NCBI GenBank assembly: GCA_016927185.1
Contig: JAFGND010000048.1
Span: forward strand, 1 to 17,134
Length of the DNA stretch: 17,134 bases
From: Candidatus Coatesiibacteriota bacterium
GTDB lineage: Bacteria > JAFGND01
Direction of reading: 5' to 3'
In this document: one piece after another, positions 7,336 through 14,479 of the stretch
How the letters are laid out: each line of letters opens with the position of its first letter
How positions within the stretch are numbered: the first letter of the stretch is position 1
Notes under the pieces: model-generated
Databases searched by the model: none
The model's input: the letters and a program-made list of their open reading frames with translations, nothing else
Told to the model about the DNA's origin: nothing
Position numbers and translations under genes: made by a program

Positions 7336-8483
7336 TCCTTTTCCTCCAAAATCCTTTTTACCTTAATAGCTGATGATATAATGCTTTCAACCTCTCCATC
7401 AATTATTGCTGCCACATCAATTTCAAAAAGCCCCTTGCTTTTTCTGCCAATTACAGATGGATCTGAAAGCCTGAATAATCTTGCAACTTTTTCTATGGGA
7501 TAATCTTTTTCGTCAAGTGCAACTGCAAAAGAAGGCAAATCATGCATTGGCAAGGCACCACTTCCAAGCCTCCCTATACTTTCAACCAAGGTTGCCTTGA
7601 AACCGATTTCCTGAAATGATACTGCAATTTTTTCTGCTATTTTTTTCCTGTCATTTATGTTCCGGTAAATCAGTTCATGTGACAAAGTCGGATATTTCTT
7701 AAAGGACAGATAATTATCAAGAGTGAATCCTAGCAGAAGAGCAGTTATCTTATCTATTCTTACAGCTCTTGCGATAGGATTCTTCCGCACTCTGCTTATT
7801 ATATACTTGTCTGCTACAATTATTCCACATTGAGGACCTCCCAGGAGTTTGTCTCCACTGAAACATACCGCAGAAAGACCTATACCTGATAGATTTTTTA
7901 TGCATTCCTCTGGGATATCTCCTGTAATCTGGCCACTTCCTATATCATATATGACCTGGATGTTCCTTTCCCGCCCAATCTCGATAGATTCCTTTAACAG
8001 AGGAAATGATGACATTGTTTCAATCCTGTAGTTGGATGTATGAGTTTTCAGGATTAATTCCGGTTTAATCTCATCAACTGCTTTCCTTAACTCATCAAGT
8101 GAGCATCCATCCATTGCACCAACCGGGAATAAACTAGCTTGTGACATTTCGACAACTTCAGGAACCCTGAATGATCCTCCGATTGCTACAAGTTCAGATC
8201 TCAATGCAAGGACTTTTTTCCCTCTTGCAAGTGTTGAAATAAGTGCTAACAGTGCTCCAGCATTATTGTTGAAAATAGCTGCACTTTCGAAACCTGTCAG
8301 TCTTGTTATCCTGTTTTCAAGTTCTTCCTGTCTTTCACCCCGTTCCCCAGTATCAAGATTGAATTCCAGGTCAAGATAACCAGATGCCATATCTGACAAT
8401 TTTTCAATGATATCCTTGCCAAGAGGAGCTCTTCCGAGACCGGTATGAAGTATCACTCCTGTTGCATTTATTACTTTTCTCAT
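7332..8483 (-). CDS. selA: SelA-family PLP enzyme lacking the N-terminal domain
   Basis: SelA converts Ser-tRNA(Sec) to Sec-tRNA(Sec) using selenophosphate and pyridoxal phosphate. This 383-residue protein shows the catalytic core almost from its first residue: KVINATGVILHTGLGRAPL, HTSNYRIE (148-155), YDIGSGQI (179-186) and the PLP-lysine motif FSGDKLLGGPQ, with Lys212. The RAVR pair near 239-242 and the GSGALP segment near 307-312 follow. Typical bacterial SelA is about 450-470 residues, with a tRNA-binding N-terminal domain of some 60-80 residues before this point. That domain is absent, and the start is fixed by a 4-nt ATGA overlap with yraN. The usual 'DxRT' near the C-terminus reads IDVAAI. 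It may be a compact SelA or a relative with another PLP reaction. No selB, selC or selD lies in view. Confidence 0.8.
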   Translation of the reverse strand: MRKVINATGVILHTGLGRAPLGKDIIEKLSDMASGYLDLEFNLDTGERGERQEELENRITRLTGFESAAIFNNNAGALLALISTLARGKKVLALRSELVAIGGSFRVPEVVEMSQASLFPVGAMDGCSLDELRKAVDEIKPELILKTHTSNYRIETMSSFPLLKESIEIGRERNIQVIYDIGSGQITGDIPEECIKNLSGIGLSAVCFSGDKLLGGPQCGIIVADKYIISRVRKNPIARAVRIDKITALLLGFTLDNYLSFKKYPTLSHELIYRNINDRKKIAEKIAVSFQEIGFKATLVESIGRLGSGALPMHDLPSFAVALDEKDYPIEKVARLFRLSDPSVIGRKSKGLFEIDVAAIIDGEVESIISSAIKVKRILEEKE

Positions 8484-8863
8484 ATATCTTCTTCCATGCT
8501 GAATGCATTTTCAAGGTGCTCAATACTATAGGGTTCTTTACTCATATCTATTGCTATAACATCAAATCTGTATGAATTTCTGTCAGATGTATTCATCAGA
8601 AAAGAATTTGCTGCTGCAATTATATTACTCATCTTGTTCTTTGTTATCCTGTACTGAGCTTCGCCGAATTGCTTGCTGCTTACTGATTTTACTTCTACGA
8701 ATACTATGTAATCATCAGGACTTTTTGCTATAATATCTATATCAAAATGACTTGCATGAAACCTTTTCTCTATTATTTCGTAATCCTTTTCAAGAAGATA
8801 TTTCTCGGCAATCCTTTCCGATTCTATTCCAATTGAGTAGGAAGTTCTCTTTTTTTCATTCAT
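8480..8863 (-). CDS. yraN: YraN/UPF0102 family endonuclease-like protein
   Basis: The 127-residue protein is a normal-length UPF0102 member with the restriction-endonuclease-like core. It shows IGIESERIAEKYLLEKDYEI, then the active-site region FDIDIIAKSPDDYIVFVEVK, in which D, ExK (VEVK) and the later fG..Q..I..K..N stretch are kept. RFDVIAIDM closes the fold. The family's usual GEID reads FDID here, so one acidic residue of the set is replaced. A ribosome site, CAGGAAAA, precedes ATG 8863. It heads the run with the selA-like gene. The cellular role of YraN proteins is poorly known; nuclease activity is inferred from the fold. Confidence 0.85.
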   Translation of the reverse strand: MNEKKRTSYSIGIESERIAEKYLLEKDYEIIEKRFHASHFDIDIIAKSPDDYIVFVEVKSVSSKQFGEAQYRITKNKMSNIIAAANSFLMNTSDRNSYRFDVIAIDMSKEPYSIEHLENAFSMEEDI

Positions 8864-8887
8864 TCTGTTTTCCTGAGACGCAATACA

Positions 8888-8908
8888 AGATAAGACTTGA
8901 TCTTATCT
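8888..8908. promoter_or_regulatory. Palindromic operator candidate AGATAAGA-N5-TCTTATCT
   Basis: A perfect 8-bp inverted repeat with a 5-nt centre lies 25-45 nt before the yraN start. A minus-strand TTGACA (8924-8919) lies 10 nt upstream of it, so the palindrome overlaps where a -10 box and start point would sit. This placement fits a repressor site, or a 5' leader hairpin. No regulator is identified. Confidence 0.4.
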
Positions 8909-8950
8909 GAATATTTTATGTCAAGTATCTATTGGAAGCCGCAATTCATT

Positions 8951-9739
8951 TCAGGTTCTGTGTTTAAGTACTTCCTCTATTTTTATATCAGGATTCTGAA
9001 ACCTTTTCCTGTCTCTTGTCTTGTCTGAATATTCGATTGCCAGCGAAGGGCACCATTGAATGCAAGCCATGCAAAGCTCACATTTATGCTGCCATGTTGG
9101 TCTGTCGTCTTCAATCACAATATTATTGACAGGGCAAATGCGTTCGCATAATCTGCATGAAGTGCATTTATCATTTACCTCGAAATTGTTATCATATGTT
9201 GAGAACTTATTGGCATAAATTCTATGTATTCCTGACAGAAACCAGCTGTATATTACAGATGAAGTTTCTATTGCAGTTGCCTTCTTTTGTTTAACAATAC
9301 CTGCGATTTCTTTTATTCTCTTTTTTTCCTGGATATAAATGCCTTTCTGTTTTTCAGTATCCCATGCGCCATACATCGGGATATAATTACCTGGCATCAA
9401 GACTATGAAACCAGCACTTAGTTTCAAGCCCTGCTTTTCAAGAGCAGATGCAGTATTTTTCAAGGCATTGCCTGCAACACTACCTGCATTAGCAATACTA
9501 AAGATATACTTCTTTTCATCACCCTTGAGACTTCCTATGAAACTCTTTACTATATTGGGCATACCGAAATAATAAACGGGATACAATATTCCTGTTATAT
9601 CTGAGTCAATCTCTATTTCTTCCTCCCTTGCTGCTTTTGCAATGTCAACAAGCTCGCATTCTGAAAACTCAGCCGCAAGATCTTTCGCAATAGATAAAGT
9701 ATTACCTGTTCCAGTGAAAAAATAGATTCTTGTACTCAT
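8951..9739 (-). CDS. EFR1-type protein: flavodoxin-like domain plus 2[4Fe-4S] ferredoxin
   Basis: The 262-residue protein joins a flavodoxin-like N-terminal domain to a bacterial ferredoxin domain. The FMN phosphate loop is FTGTGNT (8-14). YPVYYFGMP (53-61) and SIANAGS follow, as in EFR1-family proteins. Two four-iron cluster motifs follow: C192, C195, C198 and C202-P, then C220, C223, C226 and C230-P. It is soluble and probably passes electrons between a flavin and a low-potential partner in an anaerobe. I chose ATG 9739 because a strong AAAAGGAG lies just before it; the in-frame ATG 9760 is upstream of that site. The gene is divergent from folB. The partner enzyme is unknown. Family call is firm. 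Confidence 0.9.
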   Translation of the reverse strand: MSTRIYFFTGTGNTLSIAKDLAAEFSECELVDIAKAAREEEIEIDSDITGILYPVYYFGMPNIVKSFIGSLKGDEKKYIFSIANAGSVAGNALKNTASALEKQGLKLSAGFIVLMPGNYIPMYGAWDTEKQKGIYIQEKKRIKEIAGIVKQKKATAIETSSVIYSWFLSGIHRIYANKFSTYDNNFEVNDKCTSCRLCERICPVNNIVIEDDRPTWQHKCELCMACIQWCPSLAIEYSDKTRDRKRFQNPDIKIEEVLKHRT

Positions 9740-9752
9740 AAAACTCCTTTTG

Positions 9753-9766
9753 AGCTGCATGCAGCT
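9753..9766. promoter_or_regulatory. 14-bp perfect palindrome AGCTGCATGCAGCT
   Basis: This palindrome lies between a TATAAAA box (minus strand, 9772-9766) and the ribosome site of the EFR1-type gene. It would be at the start of the transcript or leader. It could be an operator or a short hairpin affecting access to the ribosome site. Confidence 0.4.
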
Positions 9767-9830
9767 TTTATATCAGGCTTTAATGTCAATGATTTATAAT
9801 TTCCTCTTGACATAATGCAAATAAGATAAT
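9767..9830. promoter_or_regulatory. Divergent promoter pair for the EFR1-type gene and folB
   Basis: Two TTGACA boxes face outward with 17 nt between them: minus strand 9789-9784 and plus strand 9807-9812. The flanks are also mirrored (ATGTCAA / TTGACAT). On the minus side TGATATAAAA (extended -10 type) starts soon after, 11 nt from the box to TATAAA (9772-9767). On the plus side AGATAA and GATAAT (9825-9830) follow at 11-12 nt. These spacings are shorter than the usual 16-18. The region is a promoter with fair likelihood, but exact elements are uncertain. Confidence 0.5.
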
Positions 9831-9858
9831 TTCAAGAAATAAACATTAAAGGAGGGAT

Positions 9859-10218
9859 ATGTTTAGTGAACAGATTATAATGAAAAACATGCAATTCTAT
9901 GCTTTTCATGGAATTAGGGAAACAGAGAAAATAGAAGGACAGCTTTTTCAAATGGATCTTATAATAAGTGCAAACCTGGAAATGGCTGCTGAAAAAGATG
10001 ATTTGAAGGAAACAATCAATTATGAAGCAGTTTATAAATTAGTTGACAGGATTGTAAAGACGAATAAATTTCATCTGCTTGAAGCTTTGGCAAATTCAGT
10101 TGCAAAACAAATAAAACAGGAATATGCGAATGTTCTGGAAGTGGAGGTCACAGTAAGAAAACCCAAGGTTTCAATAAATGCAATAATGGATTATGTTGCC
10201 ATCAAAGTAAAAAGATAG
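9859..10218 (+). CDS. folB: Dihydroneopterin aldolase
   Basis: FolB splits dihydroneopterin to 6-hydroxymethyl-dihydropterin and glycolaldehyde in folate synthesis. The 119-residue protein is full length for the family. Family landmarks are in place: FYAFHGIRETEKIEGQ (13-28), AAEKDDLKETINYEAV with the pterin-site Tyr55, FHLLEALA with Glu75, and VRKPK with the catalytic Lys101. It works as a ring-shaped oligomer in the cytoplasm. A strong ribosome site, AAAGGAGG, precedes ATG 9859. It is the first gene of the plus-strand folate cluster, followed after 54 nt by a small orphan and then folK, the next enzyme of the pathway. Confidence 0.93.
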   Translation: MFSEQIIMKNMQFYAFHGIRETEKIEGQLFQMDLIISANLEMAAEKDDLKETINYEAVYKLVDRIVKTNKFHLLEALANSVAKQIKQEYANVLEVEVTVRKPKVSINAIMDYVAIKVKR

Positions 10219-10272
10219 ACTTCCTTTTTCTTTGTGAATATGTTACTTAAAGGAAATTAAACAGGAAATACT

Positions 10273-10575
10273 ATGTCCTTATCTTTCAAAAAAGGCGAAA
10301 TAGCTGCTGAAAGGATTTTTACATTGACTATGGGAGAGGCAGATGAGCACAGAATGGAGATGGCCTGTATTTATCTTGAGGATTCAGGTTTGTACAGCGT
10401 ATTCAGACTAAAAACAAAAATATATGTAATCTGGAATGATGAAGAAACAACGCCAATTCATCCTGCCTTTTTTGTTAATGGCAAATATGCAACGGATCCT
10501 CCAAACCTTTCATGGTATGAAAACAAGCCTGGAGAAAGAATAATAATAAAGAATTACAAGGTGATTTTGAAATAA
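10273..10575 (+). CDS. Orphan 100-residue protein between folB and folK
   Basis: I do not recognise this protein. It is soluble, with no signal peptide or membrane segment. It alternates short hydrophobic strands with charged turns (MEMACIYLE, YSVFRLKTKIYVIWNDEE, ERIIIKNYKVIL), suggesting a small beta-rich fold. A proline-bearing middle reads TPIHPAFFVNGKYATDPP. An AGGA ribosome site lies upstream of ATG 10273, and its stop overlaps the folK start by one base (TAATG). It is therefore translationally coupled to folK. Position suggests a link to folate synthesis or to the fused phosphatase, but no function can be read from it. Confidence 0.75.
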   Translation: MSLSFKKGEIAAERIFTLTMGEADEHRMEMACIYLEDSGLYSVFRLKTKIYVIWNDEETTPIHPAFFVNGKYATDPPNLSWYENKPGERIIIKNYKVILK

Positions 10576-11525
10576 TGGCAGAAATAGTACTTAACCTTGG
10601 CAGTAATATCAAGCCAAGAATGCAGCATATAAGACGGGCTATAGGATTGTTGTCCAGAGAAAATGAAATATCAGCAATCTCCTGTTATTATGAAACAGAG
10701 CCAATTTTACTTCAGGATGATGGAGGCAACTTTCTCAATATATCGCTTTGCCTTAATACAAAGAACTCTCTGGAAAAGGTGTTTTCGGAATGCCGTCTTG
10801 TTGAAAATATCATTGAAAAAAGGGAAAAGGGTAATTACCTGTCTAGAGCTATTGATATTGACTTGATATATGCAGGCAACTTGACAGCAGATACAGAAGA
10901 ATTGAAAGTTCCTCACAGGGGAATAACAGAAAGAAGTTTTTTTCTTTATCCTTTGTTCGATTTGAAGCCATCAGCAATAGATCCTGACACTGGCAAGACA
11001 TATTTCACATCAAACTGGCAGAAAGCTTCCCCACCGATATTGAGAAGTTTCAATTATACTTTAAAACAGAATCCGCTTCGCATATTGATAATATGCTCTG
11101 GAAACATTTGCAGAAGTCCTTTTGCAGAAGCAGTTTTGAGAGAGATGATGAGAGATTCAGCTATAGTCAAAAGCGCTGGGATTCTTGGAATAGAAAATGA
11201 GAAAGCAAGTCCTTATGCATTCTCAGAAGCAAGAAAAAGAGGTTATGATCTCAGTTTTCATAAGTCAACAGCACTTATTAAGGAAACAGTGGACTGGGCT
11301 GACTTAATTCTCGTAATGGATGAATCTCATTTCAAGCATATCAAGAAGAACTATCCTGCTGCCCTTTATAGAACCAGGTTCCTTGCAGGATGGAATGATA
11401 TGATATCAATACAGGATCCTTATGGTGGAGATCTGGAAACCTACAGAAAGGCTTTTGATGAGATTGAGAAGTGTCTTTCTAAAATCAAAGACAGATTAGT
11501 AGATCTCAGGAATGATTTGTGTTAG
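10575..11525 (+). CDS. folK: FolK (HPPK) fused to low-molecular-weight protein tyrosine phosphatase
   Basis: The 316-residue protein has two complete domains. Residues 1-150 are 6-hydroxymethyl-dihydropterin pyrophosphokinase, which transfers pyrophosphate from ATP to the pterin. Landmarks are LNLGSN (6-11), YYETEP (38-43), NFLN (52-55), the metal-binding SRAIDIDL with Asp94 and Asp96, and PHRGITERSFFLYPL (113-127). Residues 168-316 are a LMW protein tyrosine phosphatase: CSGNICRSP (174-182) with nucleophile Cys174 and Arg180, and the acid loop DPYGG with Asp281. Cys179 is the vicinal cysteine typical of the family. Ile178 sits where arginine phosphatases such as YwlE have Thr, so phosphotyrosine is the more likely substrate. 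A 17-residue linker joins the domains with no internal stop. The gene is coupled to the upstream orphan, and its 3' end overlaps the convergent gene by 20 nt. Confidence 0.9.
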   Translation: MAEIVLNLGSNIKPRMQHIRRAIGLLSRENEISAISCYYETEPILLQDDGGNFLNISLCLNTKNSLEKVFSECRLVENIIEKREKGNYLSRAIDIDLIYAGNLTADTEELKVPHRGITERSFFLYPLFDLKPSAIDPDTGKTYFTSNWQKASPPILRSFNYTLKQNPLRILIICSGNICRSPFAEAVLREMMRDSAIVKSAGILGIENEKASPYAFSEARKRGYDLSFHKSTALIKETVDWADLILVMDESHFKHIKKNYPAALYRTRFLAGWNDMISIQDPYGGDLETYRKAFDEIEKCLSKIKDRLVDLRNDLC

Positions 11526-13242
11526 GTTTTGATAATTCCCTTTTGATGATACCTATATTTTTCCTGATGCTGCTATCAGATGGTTCTATTTCAAGAGCAT
11601 CTTCGTACATTTCAAGAGCTTCACGAAACTTATCTCTTGAATAGTAGATAGTGCCAGATTGTGTTATCAAAAGCATCAGTCTCCTCCTTGCAACTTTGTC
11701 TTCGCTGAAGTCCAGATGTTCCTTCAATTCAAGAAGTTTCCTCTTGTGATATGCAACATCGAAATCATTGAATTCTGATGAATCAATCCTGTGAAGCAAT
11801 CCTGATGGTTTCAGGAAGCTGGCTTTTATAATGAAAAGATCACTTGGATTATATCTTATCAGATAATTCAGGTTTTTCTTCATGATTTTATCTGTGAAAG
11901 CATTATAAGGTTCTTTCTGGAATCTATATTTCCTGTATGGAATATACAACAAATCTGCATCTTTTCTCATTCCCTTGACATGCTTCATATAAGTGCAGCC
12001 AAAATAGACTATGGAATTCTCAGTTGCCAGCAACCCCTTGAAAGGAATTTCAGAAAGATTCTTCCTTGCATAGAGCTCGGGTGAGCTTGTTGTTTTTACA
12101 TATTCTGTCTTATAAATCATGCTGAACATAATTATCAACAAGACTGCATAATAGTATTTTTCACTTATTGCAAATCTGTTTGCAATGTTTTTAAGTCCGA
12201 AGATCGTAATATAGACTGCTAAACCATAAACGGGAATAAGATAAGCATCAAGTGCAAGAGAGTTACCCCAGAAATATAATGAAGTAAAAAGGTGGATAAA
12301 GAGTAAAGACAAGGCAAAAAAGATATTCCCGCTTCCATGAAAACTACTTGATTTGCCTGCTTTCAATCCCCTCTTTACGAATATGCCAATAAAGGCTATC
12401 AGGAAGGCAAAAATTAATCCCAAAGGAAACCAGCCTTTAGAAATCAATGCATTAACAAAACCTTCCTTGTTGAGTGAATGTCCAGTCAATTTTGAAGAGA
12501 ATTCTCTTGCAAGAGTAAGATTAAGGAAATCCCTCAAGTTGTCTGGTGTCATCCAGTTCAATTCAGGATTCTGCACTGATCTGATGGGTATATAGATATA
12601 TAATGTCATTGCTGCAAGAAACAAGACTGATCCTGTAGTCAGTTTTCTCAAGTCCTTGAGTTCCTTTTTGAAGGGAATAAGAAGTACTGGCAAAGTAAAT
12701 ATATGCGATGGATTATTGCATAAAGACAGACCAGTGAAATAGCAAAAAGCAAGAAAGTTCTTTTTCAGGATTGTAATGTAGATAATGCAAATAAGAAGAA
12801 AATGAAGGGAATATACTTCTCCCTGGAGTGAATTCATAGCAAGATATGGATTTGTGAAAAGCATGACAGCGAAAAAAGCAGAGGAAAGAGATATTTCTTT
12901 CTCGAGATTTGATGACATCAAGAAGACAGCAAAAATTGAGGCAAGAAGCGGGAAAAGCAGCCAGGAATTTCCTGTCCCTCCCATAAGTAATGTAAAAAAC
13001 CTGCCAATCAATATGAAAAGAGGATGTCCAGGACTATGTGAAATTCCCATGGTAAATGAGGCAGTCATGAATTCTCCAGCATCATCCCAGTAAAGGGGAT
13101 TACGCAATCCTGACATATATAATGCCAATACTGATAATGTTATCAAGACCAGGATAATCCTTGTTTTCACGAAGTAAAGACATTCATATATATTGATTTC
13201 TATGCAAGCTAAGAAATTACTTGTCAAAAAAAATAATTCCAT
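11506..13242 (-). CDS. DUF2723/TMEM260-type membrane glycosyltransferase with TPR-like tail
   Basis: The 578-residue protein begins with a transmembrane helix, followed by NPLYWDDAGEFMTASFTMGISHSPGHPLF in pieces: DDAGEF (53-58) and HSPGHPLF (69-76). This is the hallmark of DUF2723, the family of human TMEM260, an O-mannosyltransferase. The acidic pair after TM1 fits the GT-C catalytic loop. About ten more hydrophobic helices run to residue 380. A soluble part follows, and residues about 520-570 (YYSRDKFREALEMYEDALEIEPSD) look like a TPR unit. It probably uses a lipid-linked sugar at the outer face of the inner membrane. ATG 13242 has no ribosome site. GTG 13170 (residue 25) starts right before TM1 and lies 57 nt after a minus-strand TTGACA (13227-13222), so it may be the true start. 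The 3' end overlaps folK by 20 nt. Confidence 0.82.
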   Translation of the reverse strand: MELFFLTSNFLACIEINIYECLYFVKTRIILVLITLSVLALYMSGLRNPLYWDDAGEFMTASFTMGISHSPGHPLFILIGRFFTLLMGGTGNSWLLFPLLASIFAVFLMSSNLEKEISLSSAFFAVMLFTNPYLAMNSLQGEVYSLHFLLICIIYITILKKNFLAFCYFTGLSLCNNPSHIFTLPVLLIPFKKELKDLRKLTTGSVLFLAAMTLYIYIPIRSVQNPELNWMTPDNLRDFLNLTLAREFSSKLTGHSLNKEGFVNALISKGWFPLGLIFAFLIAFIGIFVKRGLKAGKSSSFHGSGNIFFALSLLFIHLFTSLYFWGNSLALDAYLIPVYGLAVYITIFGLKNIANRFAISEKYYYAVLLIIMFSMIYKTEYVKTTSSPELYARKNLSEIPFKGLLATENSIVYFGCTYMKHVKGMRKDADLLYIPYRKYRFQKEPYNAFTDKIMKKNLNYLIRYNPSDLFIIKASFLKPSGLLHRIDSSEFNDFDVAYHKRKLLELKEHLDFSEDKVARRRLMLLITQSGTIYYSRDKFREALEMYEDALEIEPSDSSIRKNIGIIKRELSKPNTNHS

Positions 13243-13293
13243 GAACTTTAGTAATTAATAAAAAATATATGCAGGGAAGTAAGTGGAGAGCAA

Positions 13294-14466
13294 ATGATTG
13301 TAAAAGGAAGGAAAAGATTAGTATTTAAGCTGCTAATTTTGCTGCTATTAGTAGTTTTCATTGAAGGGGCATCAAGATTAGTATTTTATGCATTCAAGAC
13401 TTCAAGAGCAGCACAATCCAAGAAATTCAGAGCAGTTTCAGATGAGAGAAGAAGCAGAATCAATAATCCAGTAAGAGCATTTGATTATCCTTATCTTCCT
13501 TTTATTCCAAAGCAGAACACAAATCCTGTTCATAATGCCAGCAAGAAAGGCTTCAGGGGAAAGGATTTCAAGAAGGAAAAAGCAGAGGGAAACTACAGAA
13601 TATTCTGTCTTGGAGGCTCTACTACATATGGAATATCGTTGAAAGAGGAAGAAACATATCCCCATAATCTGGAAGTCTTTCTGAATGAATACTTCAAAAG
13701 CAAGATTAAAGGGAAGATAGAGGTCATAAATGCAGGTGAGATAAGCTGGACAAGCATGGAGTTATTGATACAGATGTCTGTAAGATGTATGCAATATGAT
13801 CCAGATTTGTTCATTTATTATGAAGGGATTAATGATGTATCACCTGCTTTTGTAAATGCAGGCATGAAGTTCTCTGGAGATTATTCCCATTACAGATCAG
13901 GGGAATTCAATCCTCCAAAATTGTCCTTCTTCGATAAAGTTCCCAGATGTCTTGATTATTCTGCCTTGTTTACATTGATAAGATGGAGAATTCTGAGAAA
14001 AGATCCTACAATGGGGCTTTTATGGACAAATCAAGCAGGTGCTGGATTAGAGAAATACAAACCTGTTATCAAGAAAGAGAATTACGTTGGACTGGAAGTT
14101 CTAAGGAGAAATCTTGTATCGATGGCAGGGATAGCAAGTATTCACAAGATACCTCTTGTTTTCTTTCCTCAGTTTTATCAACAACGAGGAAGCGGCAGGA
14201 GTTCGGGAGCAAATATCTGGGGTTCTGAAGAAATAACAAATGCAATGAAAGAGAATTATGAAATACAGAAAGATGTTGCAAAGCAATTTACTGACTGGGT
14301 AATTTATATTGATATACTTAAAGAATTCAATGAAGTGAAAGAGGAGCTTACAGATGCTATTCATTTCACTCCCAAGGGAAGTGCAAAATTAGCTGTAATA
14401 ATGGGTAATCATCTTGTTCCTGTTTTGGATAAGGAATTCAAGAGAAAAGGATTGTATAAAGAATAA
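13294..14466 (+). CDS. Membrane-anchored SGNH hydrolase, copy 1
   Basis: The 390-residue protein has one N-terminal transmembrane helix (residues 9-23), then a conserved juxtamembrane part (IEGASRLVFYAFKTSRA), and an SGNH/GDSL domain. Block I is LGGSTTYG with nucleophile Ser109, block II is INAGEISW (Gly148), block III is GIND (178-181), and block V is DAIHF with Asp354 and His357. All four catalytic or oxyanion positions are present, so it should be active as an esterase or acyltransferase on the outer side of the inner membrane. A ribosome site, GTGGAGAG, precedes the ATG. It is divergent from the DUF2723 gene and is followed at once by a decayed copy and a second full copy. The substrate may be acylated envelope glycans. 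Confidence 0.88.
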   Translation: MIVKGRKRLVFKLLILLLLVVFIEGASRLVFYAFKTSRAAQSKKFRAVSDERRSRINNPVRAFDYPYLPFIPKQNTNPVHNASKKGFRGKDFKKEKAEGNYRIFCLGGSTTYGISLKEEETYPHNLEVFLNEYFKSKIKGKIEVINAGEISWTSMELLIQMSVRCMQYDPDLFIYYEGINDVSPAFVNAGMKFSGDYSHYRSGEFNPPKLSFFDKVPRCLDYSALFTLIRWRILRKDPTMGLLWTNQAGAGLEKYKPVIKKENYVGLEVLRRNLVSMAGIASIHKIPLVFFPQFYQQRGSGRSSGANIWGSEEITNAMKENYEIQKDVAKQFTDWVIYIDILKEFNEVKEELTDAIHFTPKGSAKLAVIMGNHLVPVLDKEFKRKGLYKE

Positions 14467-14479
14467 ACAAGGCTTCTTT

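Noticed and set aside
10221-10254. TTCCTTT ... AAAGGAA as a hairpin between folB and the orphan
   Set aside because: The loop is about 20 nt and the arms are low complexity; likely chance.
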